Source of the DNA: JAFEDN01 sp963832945
Lineage (GTDB): Bacteria; Pseudomonadota; Gammaproteobacteria; Coxiellales; Coxiellaceae
Length of the DNA: 64,000 bases
NCBI GenBank assembly: GCA_963832945.1
Contig: CAWHVV010000006.1
Span: 1-64,000, forward strand
Direction: 5' to 3'
Shown piece after piece: positions 43,513 to 52,413 of this stretch (positions are counted from its first letter, which is position 1; each line of letters starts with the position of its first letter). The notes beneath the pieces are model-generated. The model ran no database searches. It saw nothing but the letters and a program-made list of their open reading frames with translations, and was not told the origin of the DNA. Made by a program: the position numbers and the translations under genes.

Positions 43513-45906
43513 ATGATACTTTGCGCATGGATAATTTTAATCGTGTTCGCCATATTGATACTGATTTACCAGCGTGCTTCATCGGCGGTGGCAGCCATCG
43601 GCCTCTGCGCATTGCTGGTGATAATGGCGCTGTTAACACATCCTCAACCATTTATCTTGTGGATTATTGGGATTCTTTGGATTTTGTTTGTTCTGGTGTT
43701 TTGTGTATTTCCGCTGCGGCGGTGGTTGATTTCGCAGAGGATAATGGCGAAACTGGCGCCGCGCTTGCCAAAATTTTCTCCTACCGAACAGGCGGTATTA
43801 TCCGCGGGTAACGTCGGTTGGGAAGTTGAACTGTTCAGTGGCATACCGGATCTGACAAAATTAAACAGGATGCCGGCGGCGCAGTTCAGCGTGCGGGAAA
43901 TGGAATTCCTCAATGGTCCGGTTGAGGAACTTTGCGCGATGATCCAGCCCTGGCGGATTAACCGTCAACAGGAAATCCCGGAGCCGGTGTGGAATTATTT
44001 AAAACAGCAGGGTTTTTTTGGATTGGTGATTCCCGAAGAATATGGCGGTCTGGGTTTTTCAGCGGCGGCACACGCCCAGGTGGTGATGAAGCTAGCCAGT
44101 GTGAGTACTGCGATCGCCACGGCCGCCAGTGTTCCCAACTCACTGGGCCCCGCGGAATTATTGTTGCATTACGGCGCCGATGACCAAAAAAAATATTATT
44201 TACCAAGGCTGGCGAGGGGTGAGGAAATTCCGTGTTTTGCCTTGACAAGCCCTGTGGCAGGGTCGGATGCCAGTGCTATTGTGGATTCGGGTGTTGTATG
44301 CCGTTATGTGAAAGACAATGATGAAACACTTGGGATTCGTTTAAACTGGAACAAACGTTACATTACCCTCGCGCCGGTCGCTACTCTAATCGGATTGGCT
44401 TTTCAATTATACGATCCCGAGCATTTACTGAGTGAAGTGGAAAATCCCGGCATTACCTGCGCGCTCATTCCCGTAAACACACCGGGGGTGCGCGTTGGTC
44501 GCCATCATCTGCCTCTGTATTGCCCCTTTCCAAACGGGCCGACTCAAGGTGAAGATGTGATCGTTGGATTAAACGCTATCATCGGTGGTGTTAGCCAGGC
44601 CGGCAAAGGCTGGCAGATGTTGATGGAAAGATTAGCGGCGGGGCGCAGCATTTCATTGCCATCTATCGCGATGGGTGGAATTAAAATTGCCACAGTGGCC
44701 AGTAGCGCCTATGCCCGGATACGTCGGCAATTCAAGAGCTACATCGGTGATTTCGGCGGGATTCAGGAAGTGTTGGCGCAAGTAGCCGGGAACGCTTACA
44801 TCGCTGAATCATTGCGTTTATTCAGCGTCGCGCAGGCGGATCAGGGTATTCACTCCGCAACAGCGGCGGCGATCAGTAAATACCACGTGACTGAACTAAG
44901 CCGAAAGATCATCAACGCCGCAATGGATATTCATGGCGGCAAAGGCATTTGCCTGGGCCCTCACAATTATCTGGCCCAATTCCATACGGAATCACCCATC
45001 GCCATCACCGTCGAGGGCGCTAATATTTTAACGCGTTCGTTAATTATATTCGGCCAGGGCGCACTGCGTTGCCATCCATTTTTATTACAGGAAATCCATG
45101 CGGCGCAACACGGTGACGCCAAAACTTTTGACCAGGCATTTTTTGGGCATTGTCGCTATTTATCCGCTAATCAATTGCGCGCCGGGGTTCTGGGTCTCAC
45201 CAACGCCTGGCTGGTGGCCGCTCCGAAAGGGAAAAATAGGCGTTATTATCAGCAACTTTCCAGATTCAGCGCGATTTATGCGGTAGTTGCGGATATTTTA
45301 TTAATCACCACGGGCAGTGCTTTGAAGCGAAAAGAATTATTATCGAGCCGATTGAGCGATCTGTTAAGCTATTTATATATGATTTCATCGGTTCTCAAGT
45401 ATCATCGGATAAAAGAAGACTGCGAGGCATTGGCTCCCTTGACTGCCTGGGCTTGTGAAACGTTATTCGGAAATTTTCAGCAGCGTCTAAACGATTTATT
45501 GATTAATTTACCGAATGCTTTAGTGAGAGGTTGGCTGCGTCTGGTGACTTTCCCTCTGGGTAAACCCACGTGGGGACCTGGAGATGCGCTCACCGTTCGC
45601 ATCGCGAAACTATTAATGGAACCGGGCGCGGTTCGTGATAGTTTTCGCTCCGGCGCTTATTTTGGCGGCCCATTAAGCGGCCTGGAAAATACTCTTCAGC
45701 AAATTATCGCTGTCGAGCCATTATTGCAAAAACTCCACCGGGCAAAAAGACAGGGTGTCATTGCCGGCCATCATTTAGCAGAATTAATCGCTGATGCACA
45801 GAATAAACAGTTGATCACTTCCGCTGAAGCCGCACAGATCCTGACGGCCGAGGATTTGCGCATGGCTATAATCAGCGTCGATGATTTCAAAGACACGCAT
45901 GGATAA
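43513..45906 (+). CDS. fadE: Membrane-anchored acyl-CoA dehydrogenase, FadE type
   Basis: It catalyses the first, FAD-dependent step of fatty acid beta-oxidation. It has 797 residues, close to E. coli FadE and far longer than ordinary acyl-CoA dehydrogenases. Two or three N-terminal membrane segments (residues ~2-70, ending before FPLRRW) precede the catalytic region, which shows GFFGLVIPEEYGGLGFSAAAHA, CFALTSPVAGSDASA, MEIHGG-like MDIHGGKGICLGPHNYLAQ and ITVEGANILTRSLIIFGQGA. The last 8 bases overlap fadD, so the two are translated together. Confidence 0.93.
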   Translation: MILCAWIILIVFAILILIYQRASSAVAAIGLCALLVIMALLTHPQPFILWIIGILWILFVLVFCVFPLRRWLISQRIMAKLAPRLPKFSPTEQAVLSAGNVGWEVELFSGIPDLTKLNRMPAAQFSVREMEFLNGPVEELCAMIQPWRINRQQEIPEPVWNYLKQQGFFGLVIPEEYGGLGFSAAAHAQVVMKLASVSTAIATAASVPNSLGPAELLLHYGADDQKKYYLPRLARGEEIPCFALTSPVAGSDASAIVDSGVVCRYVKDNDETLGIRLNWNKRYITLAPVATLIGLAFQLYDPEHLLSEVENPGITCALIPVNTPGVRVGRHHLPLYCPFPNGPTQGEDVIVGLNAIIGGVSQAGKGWQMLMERLAAGRSISLPSIAMGGIKIATVASSAYARIRRQFKSYIGDFGGIQEVLAQVAGNAYIAESLRLFSVAQADQGIHSATAAAISKYHVTELSRKIINAAMDIHGGKGICLGPHNYLAQFHTESPIAITVEGANILTRSLIIFGQGALRCHPFLLQEIHAAQHGDAKTFDQAFFGHCRYLSANQLRAGVLGLTNAWLVAAPKGKNRRYYQQLSRFSAIYAVVADILLITTGSALKRKELLSSRLSDLLSYLYMISSVLKYHRIKEDCEALAPLTAWACETLFGNFQQRLNDLLINLPNALVRGWLRLVTFPLGKPTWGPGDALTVRIAKLLMEPGAVRDSFRSGAYFGGPLSGLENTLQQIIAVEPLLQKLHRAKRQGVIAGHHLAELIADAQNKQLITSAEAAQILTAEDLRMAIISVDDFKDTHG

Positions 45907-47557
45907 AATCTGGTTTCAAAGCTATGCTCCGTTCGTTCCGATGACGATTGATCCCAATCAATATGCGCATTTACCCGCGGCGCTAGATGATTTTTGTAAG
46001 ACTTATGCCGGGCTGAAGGCCTTTAGTAATTTTGGCAGCGCCATAACCTATCGGCAATTAGATCAATATACTCTGCAATTGGCAGCATATTTTCAGCAGG
46101 AATTAGCGTTGCGTCCTGGTGATCGGCTGGCGCTGATGATGCCCAATATTTTACAGTACCCTGTGGCCTTATTTGCCGCGCTGCGCGCTGGACTTAGCGT
46201 TGTCAATGTCAACCCTTTGTATACCGCCCGTGAATTAAAACAGGAACTGGACGATTCTGGCGCTAAAGTGATCGTGGTGTTAGCCAATTTTGCGCATGTG
46301 GTAGCAGAAATTTTGCCGGAGGTTTCCCTGCGGCATGTCCTCATCACGAAAATGGGTGATCTGTTTGGATTCCTCAAAGGAATTATTTTTAATGCCGGGA
46401 ATAAAATTGTTTTACGAAAAATGCCACACTGGAAAATTCCTGCGGCACGTTATTTTAAACCAGCGCTAAAAACTGGCGCCAAATTGAATTTTTCCCCCCC
46501 ATTGATTCGCTCCGAAGACATTGCATTTATACAATATACCGGTGGCACTACCGGCACACCTAAAGGCGCGATGTTATCTCACCGTAATTTATTGGCTAAT
46601 ATTTTACAATGCCGGGCCTGGATTAAGGGTGAGCTGGAGTTGGGGAAAGAGATTTTATTAGCAGCATTACCGCTTTATCATATTTTTTCGCTGACAGTGT
46701 CCTGTTTTACCTTTTTAGCATTGGGGGGGCAGTGTGTATTAATTACTAATCCCCGGGACATTCGCGGATTGGTGCGAAGCTGGCGTCGCAGTATGCCCAC
46801 CTGTTTTATCGGATTAAATACTTTATTTTTACATTTGATGAATAATAGCCAATTTTCGCGTTTAAATTTTCGATGTTTAAAATTATCGGTCAGCGGAGGA
46901 ATGCCTACGCAACTTGCTGTGGCGCAACAATGGCAAAATTTAACAGGATGCGTCGTCACAGAAGGTTATGGATTAACTGAGGCTAGTCCGGTGGTCAGCA
47001 TCAATCCGTTAGGAATGTCCTGGTTCAATCAAAGTGTAGGTTTACCGGTGCCGTCCACCGACGTCAAAATTTGCGACGATGCGGGCAGGGAATTAGCTAT
47101 CGATGAAGTTGGAGAATTATGGGTGAAAGGTCCCCAGGTTATGCTGGGTTACTGGAAAAATCCCGCTGAAACCGCCATCGTTCTGGACACTGAGGGCTGG
47201 TTAAAAACCGGCGACTTGGTGCGAATGGACGCTCAGGGTTTTATTTATGTAGTCGACCGAAAAAAAGATTTAATTATTGTCTCTGGATTTAACGTTTATC
47301 CTAATGAAGTAGAAGCAGTGATTGCCTCTCAACCCGGAGTGGCGGAGGTGGCAGTGGTTGGTGAACCCGACAGTGCAACAAGTGAAGCCGTTAAGGCGAT
47401 TATCGTTAAAAAAGACCCGCAACTCACCGAAAAAAATATTCTCGATTATTGCCGGAAGCTACTGACCCCCTATAAGGTTCCGAAAATTATCGAATTCAGG
47501 GGCAGTCTGCCCAAATCTTCTGTGGGTAAAGTCTTGCGCCGGGAATTGCGATCTTAG
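45899..47557 (+). CDS. fadD: Long-chain fatty acid-CoA ligase
   Basis: It activates fatty acids to acyl-CoA with ATP, coupled to uptake at the inner membrane. It has 552 residues from ATG 45899, which overlaps the fadE stop. The AMP-binding motif YTGGTTGTPKGAMLSHRN is near residue 213-230; GYGLTEASPVVSINP, GELWVKGPQVMLGYWKNP, the DxxKDLIIVSGFNVYPNEVE hinge and the catalytic KSSVGKVLRREL end are all present. Together with fadE and the upstream amidohydrolase it forms a degradative cluster. Confidence 0.93.
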   Translation: MDKIWFQSYAPFVPMTIDPNQYAHLPAALDDFCKTYAGLKAFSNFGSAITYRQLDQYTLQLAAYFQQELALRPGDRLALMMPNILQYPVALFAALRAGLSVVNVNPLYTARELKQELDDSGAKVIVVLANFAHVVAEILPEVSLRHVLITKMGDLFGFLKGIIFNAGNKIVLRKMPHWKIPAARYFKPALKTGAKLNFSPPLIRSEDIAFIQYTGGTTGTPKGAMLSHRNLLANILQCRAWIKGELELGKEILLAALPLYHIFSLTVSCFTFLALGGQCVLITNPRDIRGLVRSWRRSMPTCFIGLNTLFLHLMNNSQFSRLNFRCLKLSVSGGMPTQLAVAQQWQNLTGCVVTEGYGLTEASPVVSINPLGMSWFNQSVGLPVPSTDVKICDDAGRELAIDEVGELWVKGPQVMLGYWKNPAETAIVLDTEGWLKTGDLVRMDAQGFIYVVDRKKDLIIVSGFNVYPNEVEAVIASQPGVAEVAVVGEPDSATSEAVKAIIVKKDPQLTEKNILDYCRKLLTPYKVPKIIEFRGSLPKSSVGKVLRRELRS

Positions 47558-47571
47558 CGTTTTAAAGGGGG

Positions 47572-47655
47572 AATTGAAGCTGCGGTCAAAAATTCCTATT
47601 CCCTCTCCCCGAGTACGTGGAGAGGGAATAAGAGTTTTTGACGGCAGTTTTAATT
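47572..47655. repeat. 84-bp imperfect inverted repeat downstream of fadD
   Basis: About 37 bases at 47572-47608 pair with 47619-47655 with around five mismatches; the arms meet at CCCTCTCC / GGAGAGGG around GAGTACGT. The CCCTCTCCCC core is shared with the 30642 element, but the ends differ (GCTGCGGTCAAAAA). It likely terminates fadD and separates it from the following gene. Confidence 0.75.
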
Positions 47656-47751
47656 ACATCCCGTTTTAAGCCAAACATTTACGATTTTTTGAGTTTAATA
47701 TATAATGATCGATCTTTCGGATTCTTTACAAATAATAGAGGGTGGGAAAAA

Positions 47752-50541
47752 ATGGCGATAGTACTGGTAGTAGCAGATGGTTTTGGTGGGAAGGGTGATT
47801 TGATCTTTATTCTTAATGCCGCGCGGGAAATAGAAAAATCTCTGCGTTCCGGCGGTTACCAGGACGATATTTATATTATCTCATCAGACACGGGCATTGC
47901 CAAAATATTTGATTTAACCCAAGGCAATGCGTTTATATTAAAGAAAATTCAATTTAAGGCATTCAAATACGGAGTTGAGGAACACATCTGCATTGGTGAT
48001 GATAAAGAAAAAGGGATTAAAGCCATTTCCGTCAACTGTTTTCATGAACTTTTGGCTAACAAACTTAAAATTGATTATGTCATTGAAGGCCCGGTATTTG
48101 ACCCCTTGATGACCCGTTTTCTGAAGATTCCGTATCATGTCCCCTGGTTGCTGATGCCCGAATATTCCATTAAAGGCAACCCGGAAAGCGATAATCTTTT
48201 AGATGCCAAATATACAAATTTAAAAAACCCTCAGCGTTTGCAATTAGATATTATTCCTACAGGTCTGGATAGGGAGCAAAAAGAACGGGGTGTTTTTGTC
48301 AATGATGAATTACGTCAAGTGTTCTTACAAAAAACTCAGGGTGATTTCAGCTTTCGTCAAAAATATTGGGATGTTCTTTTCAAAAGAAGAAAATTCAAAG
48401 AAAATTTTTCTAAAGAGGGCGATTTCAAGGCTTATTATCAGAAGAATCAACTCTATTTAGACTATACTCAGGATCTGGATTGGAGAGAAAACCGGGGAAA
48501 TACGTGCAAATATTTTTTGCATCTGCTGTTACTCACAACGGCGGATTCTAAATTGAATCCGGATGTCGTCTCAATCGGTAGACATATTTCCTCAAAACGC
48601 AATGCACTGATCGAGATGAAGTCCCACTTGATGGAGCATGGCTTCGATAAAGTGATATTAATCGACTTAAGCGGGTTGGGTGTAGAAGAAATTATTTTTG
48701 ATAATCAAAAAGGCGGTGAGCGGATTTTGCGTCTGCTGCATATTGATACGGTGGCTTACGAGGAAATGCTTGCCATTCAGGCAGTGAGTGAAGATTTGGT
48801 GTTTGTAACAGGTGATCAATCCAGGACTGAGGCGTTTGGAAAATTGTTCTGTTATGAGGAATTACCGCACAAAGAAAACTCCAATAAACAGTTTCTCAAC
48901 CAACTGGTCAGTCTGACTGAGAATAAGCGAGTGGGTGATTTGGGAAAATTACTGCTACGTGAAGATTTATCGCCGTTGCCGAAGAATAAAGTATCCCGTG
49001 ATTTATTTGTCGAAATGATGCGGGATAAAAGCCTGGTTGCCGAGTACAAAAAAACCTGCGCCGCAGTGTTTATGCAGCAGGATTTGAGTAAAGTGATGAC
49101 GGATAAAATCTCTCTGCTGGTTTTAGAAAATAAAAGCGAGGATTATTTATATCATTCATTGCGGATGGCTGCAGTGGAAGGTAATAATAATTTATTTTCC
49201 TCGGTACTGAAAGAAAATAAAGTTAATTTTTTGAAAAAAGATTGTAACGGGAATACTCTTTTCGGTTATTTGTTTATACAACATGCATTTTCAATGATAG
49301 GCAAGGCTCTGCATTATATCGAGGCTGATTTTCAGGATGAAAAATTCGCAAAATCTGAATTGGACAAATTTATCGATTCTTATATTGCGGAAAACTGTGA
49401 TGCGATTTCGGAAGTGATGATGAAATTTTTCGCAAGTTCCAATCAGATAAGTCTTAACGAGACTTATAGCAGATATTTTACAATTCCCTCCAGTTTTCTG
49501 AATGCGTATAATGAATTAAAAATCTACCAACGACTAATAATGTCTATTAAAGGAAATGATATCAGAAAGTTCACCCAATTAATCAAAGCTTTTTCAGTCA
49601 ATTTACATTCCACCATTGAGGAAAGTATTTTGGATATTTTAATTGATGCCGGAAAATCAGATTTTTTGAAGGTGCTCATTGATTATGTTTTTAAGAATAG
49701 TATCGATTTGTTTTTCATTTTTAACCCGAGTTCTGTTTTGATTAAATCGCCCTGGAAAAAATTGATTGAGAAAGAATTTTTTAACAACGAGTATTTATCC
49801 AGTTTTTTTGAATTAGAATACTTGCGGGATATAATTAAAAATTTAATCAGTTTCAATCAATTTGCCCGGATGCATCCCGAATGGGTTGCCTTACTGAAAT
49901 TGTTTAACCAGACTATCCGTCAGGATTCGGAAAATTTCACCGAGGGTTGGACCATTTTGTGCGGATTACTGAGTTTGCTTGAGAAAGATTTAACGGAAGA
50001 GAGAAATCGCGCAAACAACAATACTTTGAATTTTTTGAAACAGCTATTCCCGGAACCCAACAATGCCGGGTTCTCTGCAGCACTGCGGAAATTTATATTG
50101 CGAGACGACGAAGGGGAATTGGCCAGCAATATTTTTTTGATACAATGTTTTAATCGCCATAACGATGATGTGATCACCATGAAATCCCGGTCTCTTAGTT
50201 TACCGGGGTCATCAGACTCTGAGCCGGAATTAAAAAAATCTTCGGCGAGTACACAATCGGACGAAGATCTGCCTAACACAAAAACAGTCAGCGAAACCGG
50301 CTGGTCATCCGAAGATGATAGGGTCTGTACCCGGGTGAATGTTGAAGCCCCTGGAAAGACTTCGGCTAAATTAACTGGAAAATCAAATCTGGTGAGTCAA
50401 TCGTTACTTACGCAACGGGGTGTTATCACCTGGGAGGATTTTACGCCGCCATCCACTCACTCTTCGTCGGGTTCGTTCAGCTCCTCCAGCTCCGGCTCCT
50501 CCAGTTCGTCCAGCGTACCGGGAGTTAATCTAAAGGGTTAG
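47752..50541 (+). CDS. Large effector candidate: GT-B-like N-terminus, poly-Ser tail, 929 aa
   Basis: ATG 47752 follows GAGGG; a TTG at 47638 lies within the preceding repeat and is unlikely. The N-terminus MAIVLVVADGFGGKGDLIFI then LNAAREIEKSL looks like the nucleotide-sugar-binding start of GT-B glycosyltransferases, and LVFVTGDQSRTEAFGKLFCYEELPHK near residues 349-378 resembles their donor-site loop; both are inferences. Residues ~400-800 are helical, with no membrane span seen. From ~835 the sequence becomes Ser/Asp-rich, ending THSSSGSFSSSSSGSSSSSS and VPGVNLKG. I know no named family. The layout suits a translocated effector. Confidence 0.82.
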   Translation: MAIVLVVADGFGGKGDLIFILNAAREIEKSLRSGGYQDDIYIISSDTGIAKIFDLTQGNAFILKKIQFKAFKYGVEEHICIGDDKEKGIKAISVNCFHELLANKLKIDYVIEGPVFDPLMTRFLKIPYHVPWLLMPEYSIKGNPESDNLLDAKYTNLKNPQRLQLDIIPTGLDREQKERGVFVNDELRQVFLQKTQGDFSFRQKYWDVLFKRRKFKENFSKEGDFKAYYQKNQLYLDYTQDLDWRENRGNTCKYFLHLLLLTTADSKLNPDVVSIGRHISSKRNALIEMKSHLMEHGFDKVILIDLSGLGVEEIIFDNQKGGERILRLLHIDTVAYEEMLAIQAVSEDLVFVTGDQSRTEAFGKLFCYEELPHKENSNKQFLNQLVSLTENKRVGDLGKLLLREDLSPLPKNKVSRDLFVEMMRDKSLVAEYKKTCAAVFMQQDLSKVMTDKISLLVLENKSEDYLYHSLRMAAVEGNNNLFSSVLKENKVNFLKKDCNGNTLFGYLFIQHAFSMIGKALHYIEADFQDEKFAKSELDKFIDSYIAENCDAISEVMMKFFASSNQISLNETYSRYFTIPSSFLNAYNELKIYQRLIMSIKGNDIRKFTQLIKAFSVNLHSTIEESILDILIDAGKSDFLKVLIDYVFKNSIDLFFIFNPSSVLIKSPWKKLIEKEFFNNEYLSSFFELEYLRDIIKNLISFNQFARMHPEWVALLKLFNQTIRQDSENFTEGWTILCGLLSLLEKDLTEERNRANNNTLNFLKQLFPEPNNAGFSAALRKFILRDDEGELASNIFLIQCFNRHNDDVITMKSRSLSLPGSSDSEPELKKSSASTQSDEDLPNTKTVSETGWSSEDDRVCTRVNVEAPGKTSAKLTGKSNLVSQSLLTQRGVITWEDFTPPSTHSSSGSFSSSSSGSSSSSSVPGVNLKG

Positions 50542-50898
50542 GGTGCGAGTGCTGCCGACAGTGGACAACTCATCAAGCAATGAATGACCGGATAAGTTTT
50601 CGATCATTTTCATAAATCGCAAAATATAACGAGGGCAACTTTTCCCCTGACTTTCAAATTGACTTTTTTGTTCCTGTAAATTGCTATATATGATGCTGAA
50701 TTTAATCCGGAGATTTCTCTCCAGGGAAGCGGGGGAGAGTCTTTCTGGAGTCTCTTTAAGAATTTTAAAAACGTGATCTAAATTCAGCAAAGGATATTTT
50801 TCTTTGTTTGACTGGTAAACCCCATCCAACTTATCAAGGCTGAATTTCTCAAGTTCATAATAGTTTCCTAAAGCCTTGATGACGTCGTGTTTTTTCAT
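50530..50898 (-). CDS. Unknown small protein, 122 aa
   Basis: I recognise no family. ATG 50898 (MKKHDVIKALGNYYELEKFSLDKL) is chosen because AGGAG stands 8 bases upstream; an ATG at 50904 is too close to it. The product is hydrophilic and helical, with LERNLRIKFSIIYSNLQEQ and CPRYILRFMKMIENLSGHSLLDEL. Its 3' end overlaps the convergent effector gene by 12 bases. It could be a chaperone or regulator partner of that gene, but nothing in the sequence proves it. Confidence 0.65.
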   Translation of the reverse strand: MKKHDVIKALGNYYELEKFSLDKLDGVYQSNKEKYPLLNLDHVFKILKETPERLSPASLERNLRIKFSIIYSNLQEQKSQFESQGKSCPRYILRFMKMIENLSGHSLLDELSTVGSTRTLTL

Positions 50899-50966
50899 AA
50901 GCATAACTCCTATCCATATCAAAATTCTATATTATCCTGGCATCCTGTAAGAAAACAAGATTGACA

Positions 50967-52362
50967 GGGCTGTCCCGAGTTTTTTTATATTTTAATCATT
51001 GCCATGTATATGTGAAAATATGTAGAGAGATAACTATATTGATTTAAACCCCCTCCGCGGTATTCCCGGCATCCGCCCAAAGGCTCGCAGGATCTTCACT
51101 GCGGGTCCTGTCAGACTCCACTCAGGCCCCGTGCTCGTTACGCGTAATAGCAGGCGCATAGCACGGTTAGAGAGATTGTGCAGTGAAACTATTCAGGGCG
51201 CATGAGGGGAGCCTGTCCGCTTCACTGCGCGCGCGGCCTGAGTTCCGTCTGCCACCCGCGCTCATTGCGAATGGGCGGATGGCCGGGAATACCGCTATGT
51301 GCCCCGTCGAAGTTTTCCTCAGGAACGCATCCATGAAATCAGAGGCGAATCATCCCGCTATCCCAAACCAAAGTAGGGAAATTCAGGTAACGAATATAAG
51401 GTTTTGCCCTTTAACAAGTGCCTTGTATAAAATCGTATCTATGATTCCAAAAAAGGCGAATCATATGAAACCGTCGGTTTGCTCAAAATTAGTCGGTGAT
51501 GAGACGTTTTGGACTGAATCTATTAAAAAAATTCCAACAAATTTGCGGATATCGAATCGGGAATGCAAAAATAGCACTTAAAACTTTACGGAAACTATTA
51601 GGGTCTGTTTACAATTCATTAATTATGTTTTACACAAGAATTTTGTCATTGCGAGCATTAGCGAAGCAATCCAGTTTCGTACTTTAGACAAGCTCCGCAC
51701 TGGATTGCTTCACTGACGTTCGCAATGACGGCGAATAATTAATGAATTGTAAACAGGCCCTAATAGGTAGTGACGACAAATATGGTAAAATTGATTCAAT
51801 GTGCAACTTAAGAAGGAGATACAGTCAGGTTATGGTTTATAAGGAATTATACAGATGAATTTTGGCTTTTTGTTTTTTTTGGGATCATAGATATGATTTA
51901 CATGAGGCACTTGTTAAAGGGTAAAACCTTATATTCGTTACTGAATTGCCTACTTTGGTTTGGGATAGCGGGGATGATTCGCCTCTGATTTCATGGATGT
52001 GTTCCTGAGGAAAATTTTGACGGGGCACATAGCGGTATTCCCGGCCATCCGCCCATTCGCAATGAGCGCGGGTGGCAGACGGAACTCAGGCCGCGCGCGC
52101 AGTGAAGCGGACCGGCTCCACTCATGCGCCCTGAATAGTTTCACTGCACAATCTCTCTAACCGTGCTATGCGCCTGCTATTACGCGTAACGAGCACGGGG
52201 CCTGAGTGGAGTCTGACAGGACCCGCAGTGAAGATCCTGCGAGCCTTTGGGCGGATGCCGGGAATACCGCGGAGGAGGTTTAAATCAATATAGTTATCTC
52301 TCTACATATTTTCACATACACATGGCAATGATTAAAATATAAAAAAACTTGGGACAGCCGTG
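50967..52362. mobile_element. Fold-back element with ~490-bp inverted arms and 12-bp flanking direct repeats
   Basis: The left arm (about 50968-51462) and right arm (about 51868-52359) are inverted copies, about 95% identical by eye, ending in GGCTGTCCC / GGGACAGCC. ACAAGATTGACA occurs directly outside both ends, at 50955-50966 and 52363-52374, like a target-site duplication. Each arm contains a further hairpin (GCGGTATTCCCGGC near 51057 with its complement near 51282). Differences between arms (for example TATATG against TGTATG) argue against an assembly mirror. The short reading frames in the arms (51183-51581 plus, 51950-52144 minus) translate palindromic repeat and I do not call them genes. 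No transposase was found. It fills the gap between the 122-aa gene and accA. Confidence 0.82.
51595..51766. repeat. 172-bp MITE inside the fold-back element
   Basis: The terminal repeats are 31 bp with one mismatch: CTATTAGGGTCTGTTTACAA and onward at 51595-51625, paired with 51736-51766. The interior holds GTCATTGCGAGC / GCAATGAC and GAAGCAATCCAG / CTGGATTGCTTC, an inverted pair of the ATTGCGAGC repeat common in many bacterial genomes. Flanking TA dinucleotides may be target duplications. Confidence 0.82.
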
Positions 52363-52413
52363 ACAAGATTGACAAGATTGACATATCTGTCGAAAATTTG
52401 GTAGATTGACTGC

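Noticed and set aside
47638..47751. N-terminal extension of the 929-aa protein from TTG 47638
   Set aside because: It starts inside the inverted repeat and has no ribosome site; ATG 47752 has one.
51183..51581. Reading frame of 132 codons (plus strand) and its 64-codon relative at 51950-52144 (minus)
   Set aside because: Both translate the inverted arms of the fold-back element, opening MKLFRAHE; they cover palindromic DNA and lack ribosome sites, so I treat them as repeat.
50967..52362. Group II intron or retroelement as an explanation for the structured arms
   Set aside because: I could not find a convincing domain V, a 5' GUGYG-type start or any reverse transcriptase; the two inverted arms fit a fold-back element better.
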